Shown here in pieces: positions 26,914-34,895 of a stretch of 64,000 bases of DNA (position 1 is its first letter; each line of letters starts with the position of its first letter). Below the pieces are notes generated by a model. It saw only the letters and a list, made by a program, of their open reading frames with translations, made no database searches and had not been told where the DNA came from. A program made the position numbers and the translations under genes. The stretch is taken from the NCBI GenBank assembly GCA_937988775.1, contig CALKHP010000039.1:1-64000 (forward strand), written 5' to 3'. The DNA is from an uncultured Alphaproteobacteria bacterium (lineage in GTDB: Bacteria; Pseudomonadota; Alphaproteobacteria; Rhizobiales; Beijerinckiaceae).

Positions 26914-27654
26914 TCAACCGAGTTTCGCCAAGCCCGGAAACGTCTCCAGCAGCCAGAAGGCCATGCTCGAGAACTGGCCGGTGAGGAACAGCAGCCCCGT
27001 GACGACGAGCAGCGCGCCCATCGCCTTCTCGATCAGCGCCATTTGCCGTTTTAGCCGGCTGGCAACGTTCAGGAACGCGCCGGCAAAACCGGCCGCGAGC
27101 AGGAACGGCACGCCGAGCCCGGCCGAATACAGCCCGAGCAGCGCCGCGCCCTGCGCGACGGAATCCTCGCGGCTTGCCAGCGCCAGCACCGCCGCCAGCA
27201 CCGGGCCGATACACGGCGTCCAGCCGAAGGCGAAGGCGAGCCCCATTACGTAAGCGCCGGCGGGACCGGGCGCGCGTTCGACCTGCAGGCGCGCCTCGCG
27301 ATAGAACAGGCCGATGCGGAACACGCCGAGGAAATGCAGCCCGAACAGGATGATGACGATACCGGCGACAATGGCCAGCGTCGGCAGATATTGCGCCAGC
27401 AGCCGCCCGAACACCGAGGCCGTCGCGCCCAGCAGCACGAACACCGTAGCGAAACCGAGCACGAAGGCGAGCGCCGAGCCGAGCAGGCGGCGGCGCGACA
27501 GGTTGGCCCCGCCCGCGCCCGATGCCTGCATCTCGGCCATGCTGATGCCGGCGAGATAGCACAGATAGGGCGGCACGAGCGGCAGCACGCATGGCGAGAT
27601 GAAGGAGAGTATGCCGGCCAGGAACACGCCGGGCAAAGTGATGTCGCTCGCCAA
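26914..27654 (-). CDS. ccdA: Cytochrome c biogenesis protein CcdA
   Basis: A 246-residue membrane thiol transporter that carries reducing power from cytoplasmic thioredoxin to the periplasm for cytochrome c maturation. Six helices are predicted. The redox cysteines are in FISPCVLPL (about 18-26) and FGWTPCIGPVL (about 146-156), both with the family's helix-breaking prolines. The start is TTG at 27654, 7 bases after AGGAG. Its usual partner CcsX/ResA is not in this window. Confidence 0.94.
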   Translation of the reverse strand: MASDITLPGVFLAGILSFISPCVLPLVPPYLCYLAGISMAEMQASGAGGANLSRRRLLGSALAFVLGFATVFVLLGATASVFGRLLAQYLPTLAIVAGIVIILFGLHFLGVFRIGLFYREARLQVERAPGPAGAYVMGLAFAFGWTPCIGPVLAAVLALASREDSVAQGAALLGLYSAGLGVPFLLAAGFAGAFLNVASRLKRQMALIEKAMGALLVVTGLLFLTGQFSSMAFWLLETFPGLAKLG

Positions 27655-27679
27655 TGGCTTCTCCTGTCAAGTGGGCCGA

Positions 27680-27704
27680 CCCAAGGGGGCGTCCCAAGGG
27701 GGCG
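27680..27704. repeat. Short tandem repeat upstream of ccdA
   Basis: The 12-mer CCCAAGGGGGCG occurs twice, at 27680-27691 and 27693-27704, 25-50 bases upstream of the ccdA start. It is probably a local duplication. I see no regulator consensus in it. Confidence 0.6.
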
Positions 27705-27888
27705 GACCATGATGTCGCGGGCCATCGCCTGGCAAGGTGGGCGGCGTTCACATCCTCGCGCGCCTGACTGTGCGATGAACGCGGCGTTCATCGCCTATCC
27801 CGCAACGGAATGCTATGGTTCGCATTGTCACGGCCGCCGGCGGAAGCCCCCGCGCGACGGACCGGGCCATATTTCAGGGAGTAGCCCC

Positions 27889-28164
27889 ATGAGAAAGTCC
27901 ATCTTGTTCGCCGCGACGGTCGCCGCCATGACCATTCTGGGCGCCGCGATTTCGGCGGAGGCAGCCCCGGTCAACCCCGCAAGCGCCGCCGTCCACACGG
28001 ATGCAGCCATCCACACCGAAACCGTCGCCCATCACAGCCGCCACCACATGCGGCGCCACCATCGCATGGAGCGCCACACGATGCGGCGTCATCACAGGAT
28101 GGAGCGGCGCGATCACCGCATGGAGCGCCGTCACCACCGCATGGAGCGTCGCCACCACCGCTGA
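27889..28164 (+). CDS. Small secreted His/Arg/Met-repeat protein
   Basis: A 91-residue protein beginning with a signal peptide (about 1-25, AEA cleavage site). The mature part is dominated by near-repeats of RxHHRMER from about residue 49 to the end; the later copies are the cleaner ones. His plus Met is suggestive of metal binding and Arg of binding acidic polymers, but neither is shown. AGGGAG precedes the ATG. A strong terminator follows at 28214-28241, which supports a short, independent transcript. It is divergent from ccdA. It resembles no family I can name. Confidence 0.8.
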   Translation: MRKSILFAATVAAMTILGAAISAEAAPVNPASAAVHTDAAIHTETVAHHSRHHMRRHHRMERHTMRRHHRMERRDHRMERRHHRMERRHHR

Positions 28165-28213
28165 GAACAGTCCATCTGCATAGCGCCTTGACCGGCGCGC
28201 CGTTCCGGTGCTG

Positions 28214-28241
28214 AAAGGCGGGAGTTCCCTCCCGCCTTTTT
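28214..28241 (+). terminator. Rho-independent terminator after the His/Arg/Met-repeat gene
   Basis: An 11-base stem (28214-28224 with 28229-28239) with a 4-base TTCC loop runs into a T-run at 28237-28241. It is the cleanest intrinsic terminator in the window. Confidence 0.9.
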
Positions 28242-28251
28242 CGCGTGCGCC

Positions 28252-29223
28252 ATGCAACGGATCGACGCTTCCCAGTTCGCCGCATTGCGGCATGCCTTCG
28301 CAGCGCTTGCGGCATGCTCGGATGCCGGCCCCGCCGGCACCATGATCCAGGATAGCGGCCGGCCCGGCCCCACCGTCGGCATCACCGCGATGACCCATGG
28401 CAACGAACCGGCCGGGCTCGCCGCATGGGATGCGCTGACCCGCCGCGCGCCGCTGGCGCTGCTCAAGGGCCGGGTCGTGTGGGTGCTCAACAACCTCAAG
28501 GCGGCCGAGCGCTATTTCGCCCTGCCCTTCGAGGCGCCTTTCCCCGACAAGCAGCGGACGCGCGCCTTCGACCTGAACATGAACCGCCTGCCGCGCGACC
28601 TCACCGCACGCGCCCGGGGCGAGGCCTATGAGATCGACCGCAGCCTCGACCTGCTGCCGGTGTGGCGGAGCTTCGATGTCGGGCTCGACATCCACACCAC
28701 CTCGCAATCCGAGCCGCCGATGCTATGCGTCACGGCCGCGACCGATCCGGCGCTCTATCGCGGTTTTCCGGCCGAGGACGTGATTCTCGGCTTCGACACG
28801 GCGGCGCGCGACGCGGTGGTGCTGAACTATTTCGGCAAGCCGGGCGCCGCCTCGCAATGTTTCAGCGTCGAGGCCGGCGGTCACGAGGATGCCGCCAGCT
28901 GGCGCACCGCGACCATGGCGGTGCGCATCCTGCTTGCCAATCTCGGCATGGCGGCGCCCCTCGAGACGCGGCCGATGCCGCGCCGGCTCTACCGCCTGAG
29001 CGGCGGCGTGTTCTTTCCGGCGCCCGATTATGCCATGGTGGAAATCTTCCCGAATTTCGCGCCGATCCGGGCCGGCGCGGTGCTGGCGCGCGGGCAAGGC
29101 CCCGATCTCGTCGCGCCCCATGACGGCCATGTGCTGATGTGCCCGAAAAGCGGCCGCCTGAGCGATATCCGCGAGGAGGCGGTGTTCCTCTCGGCGCCGG
29201 TCGAGGCGCTGGCAGCGGCCTGA
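28252..29223 (+). CDS. Succinylglutamate desuccinylase/aspartoacylase family protein
   Basis: A 323-residue zinc-dependent amidohydrolase of the AstE/AspA family. Zinc ligands His49 and Glu52 lie in MTHGNEPAG, and a later DIHTTS gives the third His. MNRLPRDLTARARGEAYE lies between these motifs. The C-terminal AstE-like barrel ends in DGHVLMCPK. The neighbours do not suggest arginine catabolism, so the N-acyl substrate is open. It begins 11 bases after the terminator and ends immediately before the convergent oxidoreductase gene, with no gap. Confidence 0.88.
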   Translation: MQRIDASQFAALRHAFAALAACSDAGPAGTMIQDSGRPGPTVGITAMTHGNEPAGLAAWDALTRRAPLALLKGRVVWVLNNLKAAERYFALPFEAPFPDKQRTRAFDLNMNRLPRDLTARARGEAYEIDRSLDLLPVWRSFDVGLDIHTTSQSEPPMLCVTAATDPALYRGFPAEDVILGFDTAARDAVVLNYFGKPGAASQCFSVEAGGHEDAASWRTATMAVRILLANLGMAAPLETRPMPRRLYRLSGGVFFPAPDYAMVEIFPNFAPIRAGAVLARGQGPDLVAPHDGHVLMCPKSGRLSDIREEAVFLSAPVEALAAA

Positions 29224-30321
29224 TCAGGCCAGCTTGTCGCGCACCCGCGCCGCGATGGCGAGGCTGGCGGTCAGGCCCGGACTTTCGATGCCGAACAGTT
29301 GCACCAGACCGGCAATGCCGTGCTCGGCCGGGCCGTCGATGCGGAAATCCGGGTTCTCGCCCGGCGGCGCGATCTTCGGGCGGATGCCGGAATAAGCCGG
29401 CTGGATCGAGCCGTCGGGCAGGCCGGGCCAATAGCGCCGCACGGCGGCATAGAACTTCTGCGAGCGCGCCGGATCGACGGTGTAGTCGATGTGATCGACC
29501 CATTCCACGTCCGGCCCGAACCGCGCCTGCCCGGCAAGGTCGAGCGTGATATGCACGCCGAGCCCGCCCGGCTCCGGCATCGGATAGATCAGCCGGCTGA
29601 ACGGGCTTTTGACGCCGAGCGCATAGTAATTGCCCTTGGCGAGCCAGCTTCCGGGGCGCTTGCCGGCCGGGAAGCCATCCATCGCGGCAGCGAGCGCCGG
29701 TGCGTGCAGCCCGGCCGCGTTGACCAGCAGCCCGGCCTTGAGCCGCATCGGCGCGGCGCCGCCGGTCTCGACGACGAACCCGTCGCTTTCAAGCACGATG
29801 CGCGTCACCGGCGTGTGGAAGGCGACCATCGCGCCCGCCGCCTCGGCATCGCCCTGCAGCGCCAGCATATAGGCATGGCTGTCGATGATGCCGGTCGAGG
29901 GCGACAGCAGCGCTTCCGTGCAGGCGAGCGCCGGCTCGAGCGCCTGCGCCTGCGCCTGCGTCAGGTGCGTCAGATCGCCGACCCCATTGGCGGCGGCCTT
30001 GGCCCGGATCGCCTCGAGGCCTGCGCCCTGCTCGGCGCTGGTGGCGACGATCAGCTTGCCGAGCCGGCGATGCGGCACGCCATGCGCGGCGCAATAATCA
30101 TACAGCATCGCCTTGCCGGCGACGCAGGTCAGCGCCTTCAGGCTATCCTTTGGATAGTAGATGCCGGCATGGATGACCTCGCTGTTGCGCGACGAGGTCT
30201 CGGTGCCGATGCCTTCGGCCTGTTCGAGCACCACGACCTCGCGGCCGGCCAGCGCCAGGTCCCGCGCCACCGCGAGGCCGACGACGCCGGCTCCGACGAC
30301 GATACATTCAACACTGTCCAT
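29224..30321 (-). CDS. FAD-dependent oxidoreductase (LhgO-like L-2-hydroxyglutarate oxidase family)
   Basis: A 365-residue flavoprotein of the DAO/LhgO family. It has the dinucleotide motif VVGAGVVGLAVARDLA (about 8-23), ETSSRNSEVIHAGIYYP (about 40-56), the GVHITLDLAGQARFGPD stretch, and SGIRPKIAPPGE near the C-terminus. LhgO oxidises L-2-hydroxyglutarate to 2-oxoglutarate and passes electrons to quinone. The phrase HAGIYYPKDSLKA is typical of it. The length is about 55 residues short of E. coli LhgO, so the assignment is to family rather than substrate. Confidence 0.85.
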   Translation of the reverse strand: MDSVECIVVGAGVVGLAVARDLALAGREVVVLEQAEGIGTETSSRNSEVIHAGIYYPKDSLKALTCVAGKAMLYDYCAAHGVPHRRLGKLIVATSAEQGAGLEAIRAKAAANGVGDLTHLTQAQAQALEPALACTEALLSPSTGIIDSHAYMLALQGDAEAAGAMVAFHTPVTRIVLESDGFVVETGGAAPMRLKAGLLVNAAGLHAPALAAAMDGFPAGKRPGSWLAKGNYYALGVKSPFSRLIYPMPEPGGLGVHITLDLAGQARFGPDVEWVDHIDYTVDPARSQKFYAAVRRYWPGLPDGSIQPAYSGIRPKIAPPGENPDFRIDGPAEHGIAGLVQLFGIESPGLTASLAIAARVRDKLA

Positions 30322-30420
30322 GTGCCCGGCCGCGTTGGTGAGAGGGGATTTGGAAAGGCCGTATTATGGCGCGCCCCGGCGTGCAAGGGGAGCTGTTCCC
30401 GGAGTGCTATCCTCGGAGCG

Positions 30421-31008
30421 CTATCGTGCCAGCGCCGCCTCGCCCAGCTTGCTGGCATGGGCGCGGATATCCTGCGGCCACGCGGCGGTGCATTGCGCGA
30501 ATTTTCCGCCGTCTCCGGCAAACAGCGCACGCGCCGCCTCCTCGAATCCGGGCCGGTCGCCGGCCATCACCGTCATGAAGCGATAGGCGCTCTCCTGCGC
30601 CTGCCGGCGCAACTCATCACCGGCGCCAGCGCGGCGGGCCTCCTCGACCAGCTTGCGCAGCGTCACCGACGCGCCGCCGGGCTGCGCGGCGAGCCAATCC
30701 CAATGACGCGGCAACAACGTCACCTCGCGTGCGGTGACGCCAAGCTTCGGCCGCCCGACCCCGCGCGGGGCAGCGACACCGGCATCGGCACCGGGCCGCG
30801 CCGTGAGCCGGGCCAGCACGGCGTCGATACTGCCGCGCCAATCGATCTCGATCTGGCGGGCATCGTCATCGTCGAAAATCAGGATGCTCGCCGTGGGATC
30901 GCGCTCCAGCGCGGCCTTGGCCAGCGCCACCACCTCGGCCAGCGCACCGGATGCCAGGCGCGCCTCCCCTGCAAAACCGGTGCAGTTGCGGTTGTTCTGT
31001 CCCGTCAT
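30421..31008 (-). CDS. DUF2239 family protein, possibly a self-regulating DNA-binding protein
   Basis: A 195-residue soluble protein matching DUF2239. Four ATG codons lie close together; I chose the one at 31008 because GGAG is 6 bases upstream, while the others sit on or before that site. The middle (about 85-126) begins GRPKLGVTAREVTLLPRHWD and continues with two helices, which looks like a ribbon-helix-helix fold (inference). The promoter carries two palindromes that could be its own operator. No enzymatic motif is visible. Function unknown. Confidence 0.85.
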   Translation of the reverse strand: MTGQNNRNCTGFAGEARLASGALAEVVALAKAALERDPTASILIFDDDDARQIEIDWRGSIDAVLARLTARPGADAGVAAPRGVGRPKLGVTAREVTLLPRHWDWLAAQPGGASVTLRKLVEEARRAGAGDELRRQAQESAYRFMTVMAGDRPGFEEAARALFAGDGGKFAQCTAAWPQDIRAHASKLGEAALAR

Positions 31009-31031
31009 CATCATCTCCATCAGACAATGGA

Positions 31032-31075
31032 GATTTACCCGGATAAAATCAGCGTGTCAATATTACCCGGGTAAT
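31032..31075 (-). promoter_or_regulatory. Promoter with paired palindromic operators upstream of DUF2239
   Basis: Read on the minus strand, TTGACA (31060-31055), a 17-base spacer and TAAATC (31037-31032) form a good sigma-70-type promoter. A perfect dyad ATTACCCGGGTAAT (31062-31075) lies just upstream of -35. A near-perfect dyad with the same core, TTTACCCGGATAAA on the plus strand (31034-31047), overlaps -10. The centres are 28 bases apart. This is the layout of a repressed promoter. No other copy of the dyad was noticed in the window. Confidence 0.75.
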
Positions 31076-31107
31076 TTTAAAAGGGAACCGCTTCCAAAAG
31101 CCTGCCG

Positions 31108-31257
31108 CTAAAACCACGCCTCGATCACCACCCAGGCGATCGTGACGAGGACGAGCCCGCCGATCAGCATGTAAAGCACCGGCCAGCCAAGCCGGCCCTG
31201 TCGTGCCTCGGTCGGCGTCAGGACATCGGCGTCTTCGTTGCTGTGATGATGCGTCAT
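31108..31257 (-). CDS. 49-residue single-span membrane protein
   Basis: A short gene preceded by a perfect AAAGGAGGTGCC ribosome site. The protein starts MTHHHSNEDADVL, then has one membrane helix (about 26-45) followed by a short EAWF end. It sits between the udh-like gene and the DUF2239 promoter, all on the minus strand. The strong ribosome site and the typical TM composition support translation. Family and role are unknown. Confidence 0.7.
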   Translation of the reverse strand: MTHHHSNEDADVLTPTEARQGRLGWPVLYMLIGGLVLVTIAWVVIEAWF

Positions 31258-31344
31258 GGCACCTCCTTTCGCCCTGCGACGCGCAGGGTATCAGGAGGCA
31301 ACGCCCCGCCGGCAACGCATGTTCCGGCGGGTAACAGCCGCGTT

Positions 31345-32148
31345 TTAAGGAATCTTGGCGGCGTCGCCGGTAAAGTCCGGCTTGACGTAGCTGCCGCCGA
31401 CAAAGGCTTCCTCGAGCGGGTCGTCGGACACGATATCGCCGACCTTGGCCGCGAAACGTTCCGAATCATCCTGCGGATCGTAGCCGAGCCGGTAGGCGTT
31501 GCCGTTATCCCACCAGGCGCGCGTGTTGCGCGAGATGCCGTAGACGATCTCGCAGGTGTAATCCGCCGTGAGCCCGACCTGGATCAGCCGCGTGAAATCG
31601 TCATAGGACATCCAGGTCGACAGCATGCGCCGGTTAACCGGCTCCGGGAAACACGAGCCGATCCGCATGGAAAAGCCCTTGATACCGTGCTTGTAGGCAT
31701 AATAGGTCGCCAGGTCCTCGCCGAAGGCTTTCGACAGGCCGTAGCGCGTATCCGGCCGACACGGCGCGGTATGGTCGAGCCGCTCGCTGCGCCGGTGCAG
31801 GCCGACGGCATGGTTGGAACTGGCGAACAGCACGCGCTGCGCGCCGGCCTTGCGCGCCGCCTCGTAAAGGTTGATTGCGCCGATCAGGTTGGCGTTGAGC
31901 ACGCGCGGCCAATCGCCCTCGACCGACTGGCCGCCGAGATGCAGCACGGCATCGACGTCGCGGCACAGCGCATCGACCGCGCCCGCATCGGCAAGATCGC
32001 ATTGCACGACCTCCTCGGCCTTGCCGGCGGGCGCCATCGCCGCGATGTCGGACAGGCGGATGACGGGATAGAGCCCGGCGAGGTGGCGGCGCATCTCCTT
32101 CCCGAGGCCGCCAGCGGCCCCGGTGATCAACAGTCTCTTGATGCTCAT
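31345..32148 (-). CDS. udh: Uronate dehydrogenase-like NAD-dependent oxidoreductase
   Basis: A 267-residue extended SDR with high similarity, from memory, to the Agrobacterium uronate dehydrogenase, which oxidises D-galacturonate and D-glucuronate to aldarolactones. It has TGAAGGLG (9-16), HLGGQSVEGDW, SSNHAVG, catalytic Tyr136-x3-Lys140, and RIGSCFPEPVNRRMLSTWMS. The neighbouring genes for a lactonase, an aldarate/aldonate dehydratase and a DHDPS-family lyase fit a uronate or sugar-acid pathway. It follows the DHDPS-like gene by 17 bases, so the two form a minus-strand operon. Confidence 0.85.
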   Translation of the reverse strand: MSIKRLLITGAAGGLGKEMRRHLAGLYPVIRLSDIAAMAPAGKAEEVVQCDLADAGAVDALCRDVDAVLHLGGQSVEGDWPRVLNANLIGAINLYEAARKAGAQRVLFASSNHAVGLHRRSERLDHTAPCRPDTRYGLSKAFGEDLATYYAYKHGIKGFSMRIGSCFPEPVNRRMLSTWMSYDDFTRLIQVGLTADYTCEIVYGISRNTRAWWDNGNAYRLGYDPQDDSERFAAKVGDIVSDDPLEEAFVGGSYVKPDFTGDAAKIP

Positions 32149-32165
32149 AATGTGAGGCTCTGCCC

Positions 32166-33107
32166 TTATTCGGCTGCGAGTTTGGCGGATTTGTCGTTCA
32201 GCGCCCGAAGGCCGACCGCAGCGGAAGCGATCTGCTTCAGGGTAGCCGGGTCTTCGATATTCGACAAGAACGGCAGCATCGGCCCGGTCTCGGCGATGCC
32301 GGCGAGCCGGATGGCTTCATGCAGCACGCGCAGCGGCGAATGGCCGTCGCGCAGGTACTCGAGCGGCATGAAATGCGCTTGCAGCGCCTCGGCCTCGGCG
32401 AACTTCCCGGCCTGGATCGCCTCGCGGATCAGGCTCGACAGGCGCGGCGCCACGCAGACGGAACCGGAGGTGAAGGCGCACAGGCCGAAATGGCGGGCAT
32501 GATCGATGATCGGCCGCTCGCCGATGCCGCTGACGATCAGCGCCGGATCGACCAGCTTGACGAGCTTGGACAGGAAGGCGTCCTGGCCCGGATCGTCGCG
32601 CACGATGGCATATTTGATCGCCACGACATGGCCGTCCTTGACCAGCGCCGCCGCATCCTCGGGCGCGATGAAACCCTCATCCTTGATATAGGCGATGATC
32701 TTGCGGCCATAATGTTCGGCAAGTTTGGCGAGACCTTTGGCGGCGCCGGCCTTGGTGGCGGGGAAGCGCAGCGGCAGCACCATCGCCGTCGGGAAGGCGC
32801 GCGATTTCAGGATGTCGATCTGGTCCATCGCCTTGCCGAAATCGGCTCCGACCGAGGGGATCATCCAGTCATCCGGGCCGGCGAGCGCTTCGAGCAGATC
32901 GAGAATCGCCGGGTATTCTCCAACGCCGACATTGTAGAAATTGGCATTCCCGCCGTACAAGAAGGTCGAGACGCCGCCGGCCCGCATATGCTCGACCAGG
33001 GCCTGGTTGGCTGAAACGTTCAGCGACAGATCGGCGTGCCGCGCCAGCGCCGGCACCGAAAGCACCGATTTGCGCAGCCGTTCGGGGGTGATTGTGCCGG
33101 TGAACAT
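32166..33107 (-). CDS. Dihydrodipicolinate synthase (DapA/KDG) family lyase
   Basis: A 313-residue class I Schiff-base aldolase/dehydratase. The active-site Lys165 in VVAIKYA and Tyr140 in IIAYIK sit at the usual spacing, and the N-terminal loop carries GGVSTFLYGGN (about 44-54). In context it probably acts on a 2-keto-3-deoxy sugar acid. I start at ATG 33107 because TGGAGAGAACC precedes it; an in-frame upstream extension crosses the operator. The operator at 33168-33190 controls this gene and the divergent lactonase. Confidence 0.82.
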   Translation of the reverse strand: MFTGTITPERLRKSVLSVPALARHADLSLNVSANQALVEHMRAGGVSTFLYGGNANFYNVGVGEYPAILDLLEALAGPDDWMIPSVGADFGKAMDQIDILKSRAFPTAMVLPLRFPATKAGAAKGLAKLAEHYGRKIIAYIKDEGFIAPEDAAALVKDGHVVAIKYAIVRDDPGQDAFLSKLVKLVDPALIVSGIGERPIIDHARHFGLCAFTSGSVCVAPRLSSLIREAIQAGKFAEAEALQAHFMPLEYLRDGHSPLRVLHEAIRLAGIAETGPMLPFLSNIEDPATLKQIASAAVGLRALNDKSAKLAAE

Positions 33108-33167
33108 GGTTCTCTCCAGAGTGTTCCGCATCGTGAAATCAGCCTGCACGAAACGCCTCCAGCGGTG

Positions 33168-33190
33168 ATTTGTCAATTTGTTTGACAAAT
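33168..33190. promoter_or_regulatory. GntR/FCD-type operator between the lyase and lactonase genes
   Basis: Nine-base inverted arms (33168-33176 and 33182-33190) flank 5 bases. Nested within it is TTGTTTGACAA (33178-33188), which matches 9 of 11 bases with TTGTCAGACAA at 38398-38408. The site lies between the divergent lyase (minus) and SMP-30 (plus) genes and overlaps a possible TTGACA -35 box. It is a good candidate binding site for the GntR protein at 38477-39208. Confidence 0.7.
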
Positions 33191-33240
33191 TTTCGCAAGC
33201 CCTTTTCATCCCGCCTCTTCATCTCCCACCGGAGGACATC

Positions 33241-34122
33241 ATGACATTCAGCGTGACGAGATTGCTCGACTGCCGCAACGAGCTCGGCGAATCACCCGTT
33301 TGGGACGGCGAGCACAACCGGCTGTTCTGGGTCGACATCAATGGCCGGGCCGTGCATGCGCTCGAACTGGCGAGCGGCCTTCATCGCACGTGGCCGGTGC
33401 CGGGGCGCGTCGGCGCGATCGGGCGCTGCGTCAGCGGCCGGCTGGTGGCGGCGATCGAGAATACCATCCAGTTCCTCGATCTCGAGAGCGGCGCTTTGAG
33501 CGTGCTGGCGACGATCGATTTTCCCAACCCGCAAAGCCGCTTCAATGACGGCAAGATCGGCCCGGATGGCGCCTTCTGGATCGGCAGCATGGATGACCGG
33601 CCGCAGAAACAGCCCGAAAGCATCCTTTACCGCGTCAGCGCCGACGGCACGGTCGAGGAAAAGGTCGCGGGCCTGACCATCGCCAACGGCCTCGCCTTCA
33701 GCCCGGACGGGCGCACCATGTTCCACTCCGATTCGCGCGGCCCCTGGATCGACCGCTGGGAGCTTGATCCCGCGACCGGCGCGATCTCGAACCGGCGCCG
33801 CGTCGTCACGCTCACCAATGAAACCGGCCGGCCCGATGGCGGCGCCTGCGATATGGACGGCAATTACTGGAGTTCCGGCATCTCGGCCCGCGTGCTCAAC
33901 AAGTTCTCGCCCGACGGCAAGCTGCTGCTGACCATCCCGGTGCCGACGCTGCTGCCGACCATGCCGTGTTTCGGCGGCCCCGGCATGACCACCATCTTCA
34001 TCACCTCGGCGCGCGAGAACCGCACGGCGGAAGAACTGGCGCGTTGCCCCGATGCCGGCGCGCTGTTCAGCGTCTCGGTCGATGTCGCGGGCGTCCCCGT
34101 CGCCAAATTCGCCGACCGCTGA
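33241..34122 (+). CDS. SMP-30/gluconolactonase/LRE family protein
   Basis: A 293-residue six-bladed beta-propeller lactonase. Metal-binding Glu in NELGESPVWD (about 13-22), the NDGK segment in SRFNDGKIGPDGAFWIGS and Asp in FSPDGRTMFHSDS are in place. SMP-30 enzymes open aldonolactones; here the aldarolactone made by uronate dehydrogenase is the natural substrate (inference). The ATG at 33241 follows CCGGAGGA. It is divergent from the lyase gene across the shared operator. Confidence 0.9.
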   Translation: MTFSVTRLLDCRNELGESPVWDGEHNRLFWVDINGRAVHALELASGLHRTWPVPGRVGAIGRCVSGRLVAAIENTIQFLDLESGALSVLATIDFPNPQSRFNDGKIGPDGAFWIGSMDDRPQKQPESILYRVSADGTVEEKVAGLTIANGLAFSPDGRTMFHSDSRGPWIDRWELDPATGAISNRRRVVTLTNETGRPDGGACDMDGNYWSSGISARVLNKFSPDGKLLLTIPVPTLLPTMPCFGGPGMTTIFITSARENRTAEELARCPDAGALFSVSVDVAGVPVAKFADR

Positions 34123-34127
34123 CGGGC

Positions 34128-34742
34128 TCAGTATGCCGGCCGCAGCGGGGGCTGTTCCGGAACCGCCCTGGCCGGGATCGCCTGCGTGGTCTCATCCGGC
34201 ACCGGCTGTTGCTTCGGCGATAGCTTCGATTGCGGCGGCACCGGCGTGGCCTGCGGCGGCGGCGCGGGTTGTTGCGGAGCAGGATGCCGCGGCTGATAGG
34301 CGAGGCAACTCTTGATCAGCGGCGCGCAATAGGCGTTGGCGATGCCCGCCATGTCCGAATCGCCGGAATAGGCGATCTCGGCCACGCGGCCGTTCACGAA
34401 GCGCACCTGCATCGAGCAGCTTCCAGACGGCGTGCCCAGGCTCGTCGTCTGGGAGAGACCGGGCACGACCGCCAAGGGCGTCGAGACGGCGATGCCTCCG
34501 GCGGCGGCGGCCTGCACCTTGTAAGACCAGAATGTCGTGTTGCCCTCGCTATAGGTCTGGTTGGGAAAGCCGGCGCACATGCGCATATCGGTCGGCGTGA
34601 AGCCGATGACGCGCTGGCGCGCCGTGCTGGCGATCCTGCCATCCTGCGCCGCACAGCCCGAAACGGCGAGGAGAACGAGGCTCGCCGCCGCCCGCAACCA
34701 GGATCGGCGCTGTGAAACGGCTTGCAGGCGCGGGAAAGCCAT
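34128..34742 (-). CDS. Putative lipoprotein with Pro-rich tail
   Basis: A 204-residue protein with an N-terminal signal that ends in the lipobox LAVSGC (Cys30), so it should be lipidated and outer- or inner-membrane anchored. The mature body (31-150) has four Cys and a beta-rich pattern; the tail (about 150-204) is Pro/Gln-rich and probably disordered. It starts the insert that splits the sugar-acid genes. No family recognised. Confidence 0.78.
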   Translation of the reverse strand: MAFPRLQAVSQRRSWLRAAASLVLLAVSGCAAQDGRIASTARQRVIGFTPTDMRMCAGFPNQTYSEGNTTFWSYKVQAAAAGGIAVSTPLAVVPGLSQTTSLGTPSGSCSMQVRFVNGRVAEIAYSGDSDMAGIANAYCAPLIKSCLAYQPRHPAPQQPAPPPQATPVPPQSKLSPKQQPVPDETTQAIPARAVPEQPPLRPAY

Positions 34743-34895
34743 CGCCTCTCCTTGAAAATCGATTGGCGCGCGAATCCGGCCTTGGCACCGGAGGCGCGAA
34801 ATATGTGACAGGTCGCCACGATCTGGGTTGAGAAGCTGCGAATGCAGCAGGAAAACGTGTCGAAGGCATGACTGCCGGGCGTGCCGGGTGGCAAC

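Noticed and set aside
31049..31315. 88-codon frame over the small membrane protein gene
   Set aside because: It is a shifted frame of the 49-residue gene with no ribosome site, and it crosses the DUF2239 operator.
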